DNA of 64,000 bases from Empedobacter sp036647415 (GCF_036647415.1 NZ_JAVXKG010000015.1:1-64000); one strand, 5' to 3'. Shown: positions 34,426 through 44,983, counted from the first letter of the stretch. Translations and numbers: made by a program. Notes: a model not told the origin generated them from the sequence alone.

Positions 34426-36792
34426 ATGAAAAAGATTGTACTTAGCTTTTTTGCCGCAAGTTTATTAATCGGCTGTTCTACACAAAAAAATACATTCAAA
34501 AACCGCCAATTTCATAAAATGACATCGTGGTTTAATGGAGTTTTTAATGCTGAAGAAGAGTTAGAAAAAAGGAATACTGAGCTTCAGGAAAGTTATGAAG
34601 AGAATTATTCTAAAATTTTACCTATTGGAATAGAATATTTTTCTATCTCCGATTCTACTAATATTATTGGTGGAAACACACCCAATTTTGGTATTGGTGG
34701 TGGAAACCGAAACAATACAGATAAAGTAGAAAAACCTGTTGGCTTTGCTGCTGTAGAATCAAAAGCTGCAACTGTTATTGAGAAACATTCTATGTTAATC
34801 AAAGGACAAGAAAACAACAAAATGATTGGTCGAGCTTATCTTTTGATTGGTAAATCTTTATTTTATCAGAAAAAATACTTTGAAGCTTTAGATGCATTAA
34901 ATTATGTTGTAAAAACCTTCAAAGGTTCATCATACGCACAAGAAGCTGATATTTACAAAACAATTGCTGAAATAAAAGGTGGTAATTATTTTGATGGTTC
35001 TGAGCATTTAAAAGAATTATACGAAAGCGATCCGTATAAAAGCAAAGCATTAAAAACATTGATTGCACGTACGTATGCAGAGTTTTTAATTGATCAGAAA
35101 AAATACGAAGAAGCTTTAGATCCTCTACAAAAAGCAGAATATTACTCAAGTAATAAAGAGGAACGTATTCGATTATTTTATGTAATGGGACAAGTTTTTT
35201 CTAAATTAGGTAAACAACAAGAAGCTGGAGAAGCATTTACAAAAGTATATAAAATGAGTCCTGGTTTTGATCTCGAAGTTAAATCTCAGCTTGCAATTGC
35301 AGCTAATTTTGATCCGAAGGTTAATAATTATGGTAACTACAAACAAAACTTACTTGACATAGCAAAAAAAGGTATTTATACCTCAAAACAAAACGAATTA
35401 TATTACGGTATTTCTGAAATGGCATTACGTTCAGATAATATGGATGATGCTGTAGAATATGCAAAATTAAGTATAAAAGGACCTATTTCTGATCCGTATA
35501 TTCGTGCTCGTTCGTTTGAAAATTATGGAGATATAAAATTTAAACAAAACGACTACGTTTACGCCTCTTCTTATTATGATTCTGCTTATACGACCTATAA
35601 TTTGAAGGAAGATAAAAATAGAATTTTGACACGTAATGAAGCTTTAAAAAAGCTGATGGAAAAACATTATTTAGTTCAGAAAAATGATTCTATTCTAAAA
35701 ATAGCTGCTCTTTCTAAAGATGATCAAAGTAAATTCTTTACAAACTACATCGAAAAGATGAAGAAAAGTGAAGAAAAACGTATTGAAGAAGAACGTAAAG
35801 AAATGGAAAATTTTCAGTTAGAAACAAAAACTGCAAGTTTTACATCTAGCTTTGATAATCCTGATAAAGGAAAATTCTATTTCTATAATCAAAATTTAAA
35901 ATCAACTGGACAAGCAGAATTTCAACGCATTTGGGGTGGATTAACCTTGAAAGATAATTGGCGAAATTCTAATGCAATAAATACAGTTATAGAGGATAAA
36001 CAAGCAGAATTATCTGGTAAAGTTGACGCAGGTAATCCTCGTCGTTTCGAATTAGATTTTTATTTAGAGCAAATTCCAACATCTATGAAAACGCTAAATG
36101 ATCTTAAAGTTGAACGTGATACAACACAATTAGCATTAGGAATTGGTTATTTTGATACGTTTAATAATTCGGAATTAGCAGGAAAAGAGCTAAAAGAATT
36201 AGTCGCTACTCCTCCAAAATCAGAAGATGTTAAGCTACAAGCAACGTATCAATTGTATCGAATCTATAAAAATCGTGATCAAAAACTTGAAGATCAATAC
36301 AAAAATGAAATCTTAACAACTTATCCAAATACAATTTATGCAGGCTATATTCTTAACCCAGATGTTGAATATATAACAGCAGAAACAAAAGAAGCTTTGG
36401 ATGCTTACAAAGTTGCCTACGATTTATATAAAGAAGAAAAATACGACGATGTTAAGAAAAAAGTACAAGAAGCAATTGTAAAATTTCCTACGGAAATAAT
36501 TGTGGCTAAATTTGCTTTACTTAACGCTTATACGATTAAACAAACTAGTTCACAAGCAGATTTTGAACAAGCTTTAGAAATCGTGATGACAGCTTATGAC
36601 GGAACTGATGAAGCTAAGCAGGCAAAACGTTTGTTGGATAAATTAAGAAAACCGAAACCAGAAGTTATAGAAGCTCCTAAAAATGAAGTAAAAAGTAACA
36701 AGGCTACTATTGATGAACCACAAGTGATAGAGGAAGACCCTGTTCCACCTACCACAACTCCTGTTAGGGGAATTGGAGGTTCAGTTCGTTAA
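34426..36792 (+). CDS. sprE: T9SS/gliding TPR lipoprotein SprE (PorW)
   Basis: Lipoprotein of the type IX secretion apparatus, outer-membrane associated; in relatives it is required for secretion and gliding. From the ATG at 34426 it is 788 residues with lipobox LIGC (Cys18). The family start is seen in FKNRQFHKMTSWFNGVFNAEEEL. Tetratricopeptide-type helical repeats fill most of the chain (QKKYFEALDALNYVVKTF; DQKKYEEALDPLQKAE). An in-frame ATG at 34348 is rejected because the promoter lies after it. T9SS substrates in this window (27048, 62214) fit its presence. Confidence 0.85.
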   Translation: MKKIVLSFFAASLLIGCSTQKNTFKNRQFHKMTSWFNGVFNAEEELEKRNTELQESYEENYSKILPIGIEYFSISDSTNIIGGNTPNFGIGGGNRNNTDKVEKPVGFAAVESKAATVIEKHSMLIKGQENNKMIGRAYLLIGKSLFYQKKYFEALDALNYVVKTFKGSSYAQEADIYKTIAEIKGGNYFDGSEHLKELYESDPYKSKALKTLIARTYAEFLIDQKKYEEALDPLQKAEYYSSNKEERIRLFYVMGQVFSKLGKQQEAGEAFTKVYKMSPGFDLEVKSQLAIAANFDPKVNNYGNYKQNLLDIAKKGIYTSKQNELYYGISEMALRSDNMDDAVEYAKLSIKGPISDPYIRARSFENYGDIKFKQNDYVYASSYYDSAYTTYNLKEDKNRILTRNEALKKLMEKHYLVQKNDSILKIAALSKDDQSKFFTNYIEKMKKSEEKRIEEERKEMENFQLETKTASFTSSFDNPDKGKFYFYNQNLKSTGQAEFQRIWGGLTLKDNWRNSNAINTVIEDKQAELSGKVDAGNPRRFELDFYLEQIPTSMKTLNDLKVERDTTQLALGIGYFDTFNNSELAGKELKELVATPPKSEDVKLQATYQLYRIYKNRDQKLEDQYKNEILTTYPNTIYAGYILNPDVEYITAETKEALDAYKVAYDLYKEEKYDDVKKKVQEAIVKFPTEIIVAKFALLNAYTIKQTSSQADFEQALEIVMTAYDGTDEAKQAKRLLDKLRKPKPEVIEAPKNEVKSNKATIDEPQVIEEDPVPPTTTPVRGIGGSVR

Positions 36793-36871
36793 GAAATAAA
36801 TTGATATAACATATTATACGATGTTTCTTAGCTGAAAAAGAAATTCATTTATTTAAAAATAACTCAATAAA

Positions 36872-36897
36872 AAAATCCACTCTATTGAGTGGATTTT
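36872..36897. terminator. Bidirectional terminator between sprE and DUF808 gene
   Basis: AAAATCCACTC and GAGTGGATTTT, 11-bp stem with a 4-base loop, between convergent genes. Confidence 0.85.
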
Positions 36898-36919
36898 GTG
36901 TTTTCTAAACTAAAAACTT

Positions 36920-37795
36920 CTAATGAGCTTTTCCAGTTTTGAATATTTTTTTGAAAATAGTCACCAATAAAACGACCAATAATCCTGCTACTAAAGCCAC
37001 TAAAACTTCACTAATCTTTATCGGAATATTTGTTGGCAAATGATGATGAATATAGTCTATATTATGAACAAAAATTTCCCCAGAAACTAATAATAATGCT
37101 ATAGTACCAACAACTCCCAACGTTTTTATAACATAAGGTAAAGCCTTTACTAAGAAATGACCTAATGTAGAAACCGCCCCTTTATCGTTAGATAATTTTA
37201 TCAATTTATATCCTGCATCATCCATTCGCACAATAAGTGCTACAATACCATAAACACCAACTGTTGCTACAATTGCAATAACAGAAACTGTCATAATTTG
37301 AATTGCCCAAGGTTTTTCCAAAGCTGTACTAAGAGCTATAATTACAATTTCTACGGATAGAATAAAATCAGTAATAATTGCAGATTTTACCTTAGATTTT
37401 TCAGAAACTTCTTTTTGTTCATTCTTATCTTCGGCTATAACTTCTTCTCCTTTTTTTGGTCGATGAAAAATAAATTCTACAATTTTTTCTACACCTTCAA
37501 AAGCCAAATAAAATCCACCAGCAATCAAAACATATTTTATTGCGTCTGGTAAATAATGGTTAAGAAGTAAAACAATTGGTACAATAATTAGTTTATTGAT
37601 GAAAGAACCTTTTGTTATTGCCCATAAAACTGGTATTTCTCTTGAAGCTAAAAATCCTGTTGCTTTCTCAGCATTTACTGCTAAATCATCACCTAAAATT
37701 CCTGCGGTTTTGCTTGCTGCAACTTTACTTGTTACCGCAACATCGTCCATAAGAGCTGCAATATCATCTAAAATTGCAAAAATTCCTGAAGCCAT
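36920..37795 (-). CDS. DUF808-family inner-membrane protein
   Basis: 291 residues from the ATG at 37795; the longer frame to 37918 adds 41 residues unlike the family, and MASGIFAILDDIAALMDDVAV is the typical DUF808/YedI start (first 20 residues decisive). Several hydrophobic segments follow (LIIVPIVLLLNHYLPDAI, YVLIAGGFYLAFEGVEKI, and two near the C-terminus), giving a multi-pass membrane protein. Function unknown. Confidence 0.85.
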   Translation of the reverse strand: MASGIFAILDDIAALMDDVAVTSKVAASKTAGILGDDLAVNAEKATGFLASREIPVLWAITKGSFINKLIIVPIVLLLNHYLPDAIKYVLIAGGFYLAFEGVEKIVEFIFHRPKKGEEVIAEDKNEQKEVSEKSKVKSAIITDFILSVEIVIIALSTALEKPWAIQIMTVSVIAIVATVGVYGIVALIVRMDDAGYKLIKLSNDKGAVSTLGHFLVKALPYVIKTLGVVGTIALLLVSGEIFVHNIDYIHHHLPTNIPIKISEVLVALVAGLLVVLLVTIFKKIFKTGKAH

Positions 37796-37966
37796 ATTAA
37801 TCTTAATAATTTGAGTTGTAAATGTAAAACTATTGATTGATTTTCTATTAATATTCAAAAAATAATATTCATATACAGACTTACTTTTTTTTGAACAAAA
37901 TATATTCAAATTAATCATTAGTCATCTTCAAAAAAGAGTATTTTTGATTTATAATTACTATTTACA

Positions 37967-38452
37967 ATGCAAGACGAAAGGTTATATTTGAGAGAATTAA
38001 TGGATGATGATGCAAATCGATTATTCGAAATATATTCTAATTCTGAAGCAATGAAATACCGCGAAACAAAACCGATGATTGTGATAGAAGATGCTTATGA
38101 AATGATAAGCCGCGCAAAAAAAACGAAACAAACGTCTTACGAATACAGATTTGCAATTATCGAAAAAAAATCAGAGAAATTAATTGGTTCTATCATGTAT
38201 CAACCCGTTGCTAACAAAGCGATTATTGGTTATTCTATTGATGAAATTTTTTGGAATAATGGTTACGGAAGCGCTGTTGTAAAAATCATGGTAGATTATC
38301 TGAAAACAAAAGATTTTTACTATTTGGAGGCTTGGGTAAAAAAAGAAAATTTGGCTTCTTGTAAAGTTTTAGAAAAAAATAATTTTAAACAAATTTCTCA
38401 AACAATTTATCCTAACAATAAGCTTTATCAGTATAAAATAACCAATTCTTAA
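37967..38452 (+). CDS. GNAT-family N-acetyltransferase (RimJ/RimL-like)
   Basis: 161 residues. LYLRELMDDDANRLFEIYSN is the RimJ/RimL-type start; IGYSIDEIFWNNGYGSAVVKIM carries the acetyl-CoA-binding loop (NGYGSA), and LEAWVKKENLASCKVLEKNNF is the usual C-terminal motif. It transfers acetyl from acetyl-CoA to an amine; target not predictable. Probably read with the UMF1 transporter 75 bases downstream. Confidence 0.85.
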   Translation: MQDERLYLRELMDDDANRLFEIYSNSEAMKYRETKPMIVIEDAYEMISRAKKTKQTSYEYRFAIIEKKSEKLIGSIMYQPVANKAIIGYSIDEIFWNNGYGSAVVKIMVDYLKTKDFYYLEAWVKKENLASCKVLEKNNFKQISQTIYPNNKLYQYKITNS

Positions 38453-38527
38453 ATTTATTATTTAAAACATTCTATTTATTTTTCTTAAGTTTAAAAACTC
38501 AATACAACCAATTTACTATAATTTAAT

Positions 38528-39811
38528 ATGATACAAAAAGATAACTCAAAATTAATAAAAGCATGGATTTCTTATGATTGGGCAAATTCTGTGCATTCAT
38601 TGGTTATTGCTTCAGCTATTTTCCCTGTTTATTACGGTGCTATGACGCTTTCTAGCACAGAAAATCCAACCAAAATATTAGGACTTTTACCCGAAACAGC
38701 TTTCAATTTTTCACTTGCAATTGCCTTTTTTATTGTAATTGTCATGTCGCCAGTTTTATCTTCTATTGCAGATGTAATCGGGAATAAAATCAAATTTTTA
38801 CGATTTTTCTGTTACTTGGGATCGCTTTCTTGTATGGCGATGTTTTTTTATTCAGATTCTAGTTTAAATTGGTTAGGATTATTGTTAAATATCACTGCAA
38901 GTATCGGTTTTTGGGGAAGTTTAGTTTTTTACAACTCCTATTTACCAGAAATAGTTTCAGAAGAAAAAATGGACAAAACGTCTGCACACGGCTATATGTT
39001 TGGCTACATTGGGTCTGTTGTATTATTATCAATTTGTTTAGCAATGATACAATTTGCACCAGTTGAAAAACAAGGATTTTTTACACGATTAAGTTTCTTA
39101 TTAACAGGATTTTGGTGGATTGGTTTTGGACAAATCGCTTTAAGAACTTTACCAAATAAAAAATTAAACCGCGAAATTCCAAAAGATATTATCAAAACAA
39201 GTTTTAAATCGTTGAAAGATACTTTTCATCATTTGAATCAATTCAAAAACTTACGCATATTTTTAGCCGGATTTTTCTTTTACAGTTTAGCCATGCAAAC
39301 CATTTTTTTGATGGCAGCTTTATTTGGAAGTTCAGAAATCGGAATGGCATCTTCAGAATTAATTTTAACAATACTTTTAATTCAAATTGAAGCTGTTTTG
39401 GGTGCTTGGTTATTCTCTTTTCTTTCAGGAAAAATTGGAAATAAAAAGACTTTATTAATCGGAATTTTCATCTGGATTATAACGTGTATAATTGGTTATT
39501 TAATCAATAAAAATGATCCAAACGTAAAAATACAATTCTATGTAATGGCCGCAATGGTTGGTTTGGTAATGGGCGGTATACAAGCGCTTTCACGTTCTAC
39601 TTACGCCAAATTATTACCCGAAACAGAAGACACAACAACCTATTTTAGTTTTTATGATGTGTTAGAAAAATTTGCTCTATTTTTAGGATTAGTTATTTAT
39701 GGATTATTAATCGAATATTCTGGCGGAATGAAAACTTCTGCTCTCGCAATGGGCGTTTCGTTTGCAATAAGTTTCGTTATTCTAATCTTTTATAAAATGG
39801 AGAAAAAGTAA
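38528..39811 (+). CDS. MFS transporter of the UMF1/Atg22-like family
   Basis: 427 residues with about 12 hydrophobic segments. The start IKAWISYDWANSVHSLVIASAIFP (first part decisive) and GGIQALSRSTYAKLLPE are signatures of the UMF1 family, related to yeast vacuolar Atg22 amino-acid exporters. Inner-membrane transporter; substrate unknown, amino-acid export possible. The next gene starts 16 bases later. Confidence 0.86.
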   Translation: MIQKDNSKLIKAWISYDWANSVHSLVIASAIFPVYYGAMTLSSTENPTKILGLLPETAFNFSLAIAFFIVIVMSPVLSSIADVIGNKIKFLRFFCYLGSLSCMAMFFYSDSSLNWLGLLLNITASIGFWGSLVFYNSYLPEIVSEEKMDKTSAHGYMFGYIGSVVLLSICLAMIQFAPVEKQGFFTRLSFLLTGFWWIGFGQIALRTLPNKKLNREIPKDIIKTSFKSLKDTFHHLNQFKNLRIFLAGFFFYSLAMQTIFLMAALFGSSEIGMASSELILTILLIQIEAVLGAWLFSFLSGKIGNKKTLLIGIFIWIITCIIGYLINKNDPNVKIQFYVMAAMVGLVMGGIQALSRSTYAKLLPETEDTTTYFSFYDVLEKFALFLGLVIYGLLIEYSGGMKTSALAMGVSFAISFVILIFYKMEKK

Positions 39812-39827
39812 AACTAAAATTTACTAT

Positions 39828-40343
39828 ATGAAAAAAAATATCATACAATTATTTTTAGGCTTTTTATTGATTAATAGTTGTTCAAATAATAATTCTTTTG
39901 AAGAATTTGATATAACATATAGTAATTTTTTCCAAGCTCATAATTCAATCAAATTAACTAAAAGTGATACTGTATTTATCAGGAAATATTATGAAAATTT
40001 CGAATTAGAACATCCATATTATCACGAAAATTATTATACGATTTTAAATAAAGATGATCGAAAAAAAATAAATAATTCTCTTAAAAATATAAAATTAGAA
40101 GAATATGACTCTACTTATCTCGATAATAATTTTTTCGATGGGTTTATTTATAAATTATACTTAAAAAAGAATAATATTGAAAAAACTGTTTTAGTTTACA
40201 GTCGAAATTCTCCTGAAGAATTAGATAGTTTGACAGAATTAATTATCAGCTCAATTGAAAATTTAAAATTGCACAAAACAGATAAAAAATTTGAAATTAA
40301 AAGTCAAGATATTTTTCCTGAACCCGAAAAAATAACAGAATGA
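39828..40343 (+). CDS. Hypothetical lipoprotein
   Basis: 171 residues with a lipoprotein-like signal (IIQLFLGFLLINSCSNN; Cys18). The mature part is rich in Asn, Lys, Tyr and Glu, with no motif I recognise. It follows the UMF1 transporter by 16 bases, so it may be co-transcribed with it. Confidence 0.65.
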   Translation: MKKNIIQLFLGFLLINSCSNNNSFEEFDITYSNFFQAHNSIKLTKSDTVFIRKYYENFELEHPYYHENYYTILNKDDRKKINNSLKNIKLEEYDSTYLDNNFFDGFIYKLYLKKNNIEKTVLVYSRNSPEELDSLTELIISSIENLKLHKTDKKFEIKSQDIFPEPEKITE

Positions 40344-40352
40344 ATTATATAT

Positions 40353-40387
40353 AAAAAAATAAAGCTCAAATTGAGCTTTATTTTTTA
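40353..40387. terminator. Bidirectional terminator between convergent genes
   Basis: TAAAGCTCAA and TTGAGCTTTA form a near-continuous 10-bp palindrome flanked by A7 and T6. Confidence 0.82.
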
Positions 40388-42772
40388 TAATCTATTTTTC
40401 TCTGAACTACTTTTTGATTGTTCTATGTTAAATGATTTACCAAAATTATAGGTAATTCCGAAACGATAAAAACGAACTGATTGTCCTGTGTAAGTAAATT
40501 TAGTATCATTACTATAACTTTGATCTTGCCAAGCTCTATCTTTAAAAACATTGTTTACATTGAACGATACTTGCAATTTTTTATCCAAAAACAACGCTCT
40601 CAAACCTAAAGATGTTCCCCATTGCGCACGACCTCTCGACATCGCATCGATTGATTTTGTTGAATAATTCGTGGTATGATTAAACAATAACGTTTTTGAT
40701 TTATTTAATTCTAAATTATTTGTCAAACGAAATTCACCATTAAAACCATCTAGTGTATAATTATATTCAGGAATAATTCCTTTGGTTTTTTTATAAAATA
40801 AATCAACAGCTCCATTTACTTTCCACCATTTTAGGAGCTTAAAATTCACATTTTCACTAATTCCAAAACTTTGAGAATCTGCATAATTGTATGGTATCCA
40901 ATTTTGCGTATTTTCAGTTGGATTTACAATCACAATTTGATTGATTTCGTCTGTAGAATTTCGATAATATAAAGTCGTTATAGACAAATCTTTGTATGCA
41001 TATTCTAATTCATAATTATACGAGTAAGAAGGTTTTAACTTTGGATTTCCTTCTGCAAACGAATACGGTGAATATACAGTACGGAAAGGATTTAGTTGTC
41101 CCATAAATGGACGATCAATTCTGCGACCTACATTTATTGTAAACGAATGATTTTCGGCTGCTTTATACATTAAATAAGCTGTCGGAAACAAACCATCATA
41201 TTTGTATGTATCATGTTGATTTACTTGTGGAGAAAAACCTTTTGCATCTGTATTTTCATATCTCAAACCAACTTTTGCAGACAATTTTTCTGAAATTTCT
41301 TTTTCTACAGAACCGTAAAAAGCCAAGATATTTTCGTCATAATAAAATCCATTACTTAGCTTTTCATCAAAAACTGGAGAGCCAGAAGAAGTATTATAAA
41401 ACTGATTATCGCTGTCATTATTCGTCCAACTATAACGTCCTCCATAATTTAATTTCCATTTATCAATTGGGTGTTCCATATCAATATTCAAACTATAATT
41501 ATTGGCTTTCTGGTCCGACAAACTTCTATTTCCTTGATACAAAGAATCTATCACTTTATTTTCTCCATCAAAGAAACGGTTAGATGTAACACTTGTATTG
41601 TTGTTATTAAAATTTACCCAATCAAAATCAAATGTTAATTTCTTTCCGATTGTATCCATCTTATAAATCACATGATAATTCAGCGTATTGTATTTTGTAT
41701 TTCCTTTGCTTCCGCCTCTATCATTCAGAATATAACTTAACAATTCATTTTTATCCAAACTATTGATTGTTGTTTTAGTTCCGCCCGTTCCTTTACGATT
41801 ACCTTCATATAAATCTACTGTAAAACCAGTTGTTAATTTGTCCGAAATTTGATAATCTAATCCTAATTTTCCACCAATATTTTTATTTTTACCACTATTT
41901 TTTTCTTTTTCAGTCCAGATTTCATTCGATTTTGTAAAATAAATATCAGATTGACCAATTCCATCATATTCTCCAAAACCACCAAAAATATTGGAAACAA
42001 ACGTCCATTTATTTTTACGATAATTAAACGATGCGCTGTTGTTCCAATATGGTTTATTATAATGTTGCAACGAAGAGGTTAAACTTCCATTCCAAGAATT
42101 TTTCTTTCCAGATTTTAATACAATATTAATTATTCCACTATTTCCTGTCGCTTGATATTTAGCTGGTGGATTTGTAATTATTTCAATTTTTTCTATATCG
42201 TCTGCACGTAAAGTTTTCAAGTAATTTGTAAGTTGTTCGCCTGACATTTCTAACATCCGATCATCAACCATAACACGTAAACTACTTTTCCCGATAATAG
42301 AAACTACATCATTATCAACTTTTACACGAGGCGCTAATTTTAGCAAATCTAAAGCATCTCCTCCACGCGCTCCTTCAGCTAAATCAGCATTAAAAATCAT
42401 GCGGTCTACTTGTTTTTCAACAAGTTTTTTCTGACTCTTAACTACAGTTTCTTTTAATGTAACATTTTCTGATTTTGGAACAATAATTAATCCTAATTCT
42501 TGATTTTGATTGACAATAATTTCTTGGGAATGTAATAAAACACCAGCTTCCTCAATACGAATAACATAAGTTCCACTTTCTAAATTTGTCGAAAATTGAC
42601 CATTTTCATCCGTAGAAGTTTCATCAATAATCTTATCATCTTTCAAAATAATAACATCTGCTAAAGCAATCGGTTTTTGATCCGAGTATTGTAAAGTTCC
42701 TTTATATTCTTGTTGCGCGAACAAGTTGGTCGTTGTAGCACAAAGTATTAGCGAGAAAAATAATTTATTCAT
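40385..42772 (-). CDS. TonB-dependent-receptor-like outer-membrane beta-barrel protein
   Basis: 795 residues with signal peptide (LILCATTTNLFAQQ). A carboxypeptidase-regulatory-like beta-sandwich (about 22-105; DENGQFSTNLESGTYVIRI) comes first. A plug-like domain follows with DRMLEMSGEQLTNYLKTLR and IEIITNPPAKYQATGNSGIINIVLK, then a long barrel of the OMP_b-brl_3 family ending YRFGITYNFGKSF. It ends with a charged tail (QSKSSSEKNRL) after the last strand. Likely imports an unknown nutrient or has a structural role. No SusD partner nearby. Confidence 0.85.
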   Translation of the reverse strand: MNKLFFSLILCATTTNLFAQQEYKGTLQYSDQKPIALADVIILKDDKIIDETSTDENGQFSTNLESGTYVIRIEEAGVLLHSQEIIVNQNQELGLIIVPKSENVTLKETVVKSQKKLVEKQVDRMIFNADLAEGARGGDALDLLKLAPRVKVDNDVVSIIGKSSLRVMVDDRMLEMSGEQLTNYLKTLRADDIEKIEIITNPPAKYQATGNSGIINIVLKSGKKNSWNGSLTSSLQHYNKPYWNNSASFNYRKNKWTFVSNIFGGFGEYDGIGQSDIYFTKSNEIWTEKEKNSGKNKNIGGKLGLDYQISDKLTTGFTVDLYEGNRKGTGGTKTTINSLDKNELLSYILNDRGGSKGNTKYNTLNYHVIYKMDTIGKKLTFDFDWVNFNNNNTSVTSNRFFDGENKVIDSLYQGNRSLSDQKANNYSLNIDMEHPIDKWKLNYGGRYSWTNNDSDNQFYNTSSGSPVFDEKLSNGFYYDENILAFYGSVEKEISEKLSAKVGLRYENTDAKGFSPQVNQHDTYKYDGLFPTAYLMYKAAENHSFTINVGRRIDRPFMGQLNPFRTVYSPYSFAEGNPKLKPSYSYNYELEYAYKDLSITTLYYRNSTDEINQIVIVNPTENTQNWIPYNYADSQSFGISENVNFKLLKWWKVNGAVDLFYKKTKGIIPEYNYTLDGFNGEFRLTNNLELNKSKTLLFNHTTNYSTKSIDAMSRGRAQWGTSLGLRALFLDKKLQVSFNVNNVFKDRAWQDQSYSNDTKFTYTGQSVRFYRFGITYNFGKSFNIEQSKSSSEKNRL

Positions 42773-42929
42773 ATTAGTGGTTGTTTCTTAATAGACGTCT
42801 ATTTTTTAAAAATGTTACACTGATTTTTCATTTTTTTTATTTGATAAAAAAATAAACAATACTTATTTTAAACTTTTTTCACTACTTTTCACTAAATTTT
42901 ATAAATGTTAATTTTAATTAAGAAAATGA

Positions 42930-43484
42930 ATGGATTTTAATGAATTAAAGAACAAAATAGCGCTATCAACCAAACAAGCTTTTTTAGAAATTTATACTCA
43001 AAATCCTACACAAGAAATTTATTCTTTTGCTTTATGCAATAACGACTCTACAATATCTATTCATCCGTCTGCAAACTCAGTTGAGTTTTTAAGTCAAATT
43101 GCTGATGAAGATGACTTTAATTACTACAAATACGAACCTTCTGAATGGAAATTTGAGTACAAGGGCGCAGAAAATTTATTCAAGGAAATAAATGATTTGT
43201 GCAAAAAAGCAGTCGATTTACACGATGATGATGAGGATTGGTTTTATCAATTTCAGAATCAAATTAACGAAAAATGTATAGAAGTTTTAGAAGATTTGAA
43301 GAATGAAAATTTCTTTAAAAAAACGACAAATAAAGATTTATTTTTATCATTTTCTGTAATAGATGATGATTTTAATCAAAAAAAACAAGAGGAAATTATT
43401 ACTAGATTGAATGATAATTTTTACAAAGAAAATTATTTTGAATGGATAAAATCTTGGGAAAACAATAAAAAAAGAGCTTTATAA
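42930..43484 (+). CDS. DUF4303-like protein
   Basis: 184 acidic residues. EIYSFALCNNDSTISIHPSANS and the following acidic stretch resemble DUF4303, a family often found among SUKH-type or toxin-immunity proteins. No toxin gene is adjacent. A nearby ATG at 42926 gives only four codons, so the ATG at 42930 is used. It shares a terminator with rpoN. Role uncertain. Confidence 0.55.
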   Translation: MDFNELKNKIALSTKQAFLEIYTQNPTQEIYSFALCNNDSTISIHPSANSVEFLSQIADEDDFNYYKYEPSEWKFEYKGAENLFKEINDLCKKAVDLHDDDEDWFYQFQNQINEKCIEVLEDLKNENFFKKTTNKDLFLSFSVIDDDFNQKKQEEIITRLNDNFYKENYFEWIKSWENNKKRAL

Positions 43485-43497
43485 AAGCTCTTTTTTT
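43467..43497. terminator. Bidirectional terminator between DUF4303 gene and rpoN
   Basis: GAGCTTT and AAAGCTC with a 3-base loop, flanked by A7 and T7; it includes the DUF4303 stop codon. Confidence 0.82.
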
Positions 43498-43510
43498 GTT
43501 TAAATATATC

Positions 43511-44983
43511 TTAGATTTCTTTTCTTAATCTTGCGACCGGAATATTAAGTTGTTCTCGGTATTTTGCAATTGTACGACGCGCAATTGGATAGCCTTTTTC
43601 TTTTAAGATTTCTGTTAATCTTTCGTCTGTCAAAGGTTTTCGTTTGTCTTCGTCTGCTATTACATCTTGTAAAATACGTTTTATTTCGCGTGTAGAAACC
43701 TCCTCTCCATCTTCGTTAGTTAGTGATTCTGAGAATAAATCTTTTATTAAAAATGTACCATAAGGTGTTGTTACATATTTAGAATTTGCAACTCGAGAAA
43801 CTGTCGAAATATCCATTCCAATACGATCCGAAATATCCTTCAAAATCATTGGTTTTATTTTGGTTTCGTCTCCAGTTAAAAAATATTCTTTCTGAAATTT
43901 CATTATTGCTTCCATCGTATACAACAGTGTATTACGGCGTTGCTGAACAGCATCTATAAACCATTTTGCAGAGTCTAATTTCTGCTTTACAAACATTACG
44001 GCTTCTTTTTGATCGTTCGATTTTTTCTCCGTTTTTTTGTATGTATCTAGCATTTCTGCAAATGCATTCGAAATTTTCAATTCGGGTACATTTCTTCCGT
44101 TTAATAATAGTTCTAACTCTCCATCATTAATATTAATCGTAAAATCGGGTGTAATTTGTTCTACAATTTTACTACTACTTGAGAAAGATTTTCCTGGTTT
44201 CGGATTTAATTTTTCTATTTCGGAAATGGCTGCACGTAATTCGTCATCATTAACATCATACTTTGCCATGATTTTAGAATAATGCTTTTTTGTAAAGGCA
44301 TCAAAAGATTCTGTGATCAATTTTTCTGCTAATTCTACTGTTTCAGTTTCTACTTTATTCTCTAACTGAATCAATAAACATTCTTGTAAATTACGAGCAC
44401 CAACACCAACTGGATCCATGTGTTGAATGTAATTTACCAACAAATTTTCTACTTCTTCTGGCGAAGTATAGATATTTTGAGAAAATGCTAAATCATCTAC
44501 CAACGATTTTACTTCGCGACGCATATAACCATCATCATCAATATTACCAAGTATAAATTCGGCAATCTGAAATTGTTGCTCTGTTAATCTGTAGGTATTT
44601 AATTGTCCTCTCAAATACTCGATAAAACTCTCTCCTTGTGCATAAGGTACAGATTTATCTTCGTCATCGTCGCTGTAATTATTTGTATATGTTTTGTAGT
44701 TTGGAACATCATCATCGCTCAAATAATCATCAATATTGATGTCTCCAGTATCTATAACTTGTTCATCACCGTAATCATCGTTCTGATTATCCCATTCGTC
44801 CTGATCATTACTATACTCATCATCATATTCAGAAGATTGATCATCCAAAGCAGGGTTTTCTTCCAACTCCTCTTTCACACGTTGTTCAAAAGCAACCGTA
44901 GGAAGTTGAACCAACTTCATTAATTGGATTTGTTGTGGTGATAGTTTTTGCTGTAATTTAAAATTTAGTTCCTGCTTTAACAT
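43511..44983 (-). CDS. rpoN: RNA polymerase sigma-54 factor
   Basis: 490 residues. Region I is Gln/Leu-rich (LNFKLQQKLSPQQIQLMKL) and contacts activator ATPases. An Asp-rich acidic region II follows (about 50-105). The core-binding region contains MDPVGVGARNLQECL, and the C-terminal DNA-binding part has DISDRIGMDISTVSRVANSKY and the RpoN box ARRTIAKYREQLNIP for the -24 element. It directs transcription from -24/-12 promoters with enhancer-binding proteins; none is encoded in this window. It follows asnS by 83 bases in the same direction. Confidence 0.95.
   Translation of the reverse strand: MLKQELNFKLQQKLSPQQIQLMKLVQLPTVAFEQRVKEELEENPALDDQSSEYDDEYSNDQDEWDNQNDDYGDEQVIDTGDINIDDYLSDDDVPNYKTYTNNYSDDDEDKSVPYAQGESFIEYLRGQLNTYRLTEQQFQIAEFILGNIDDDGYMRREVKSLVDDLAFSQNIYTSPEEVENLLVNYIQHMDPVGVGARNLQECLLIQLENKVETETVELAEKLITESFDAFTKKHYSKIMAKYDVNDDELRAAISEIEKLNPKPGKSFSSSSKIVEQITPDFTININDGELELLLNGRNVPELKISNAFAEMLDTYKKTEKKSNDQKEAVMFVKQKLDSAKWFIDAVQQRRNTLLYTMEAIMKFQKEYFLTGDETKIKPMILKDISDRIGMDISTVSRVANSKYVTTPYGTFLIKDLFSESLTNEDGEEVSTREIKRILQDVIADEDKRKPLTDERLTEILKEKGYPIARRTIAKYREQLNIPVARLRKEI

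Noticed and set aside
37796..37918. N-terminal extension of the DUF808 protein
   Set aside because: The family starts at MASGIF; the extension is AT-rich intergenic sequence.
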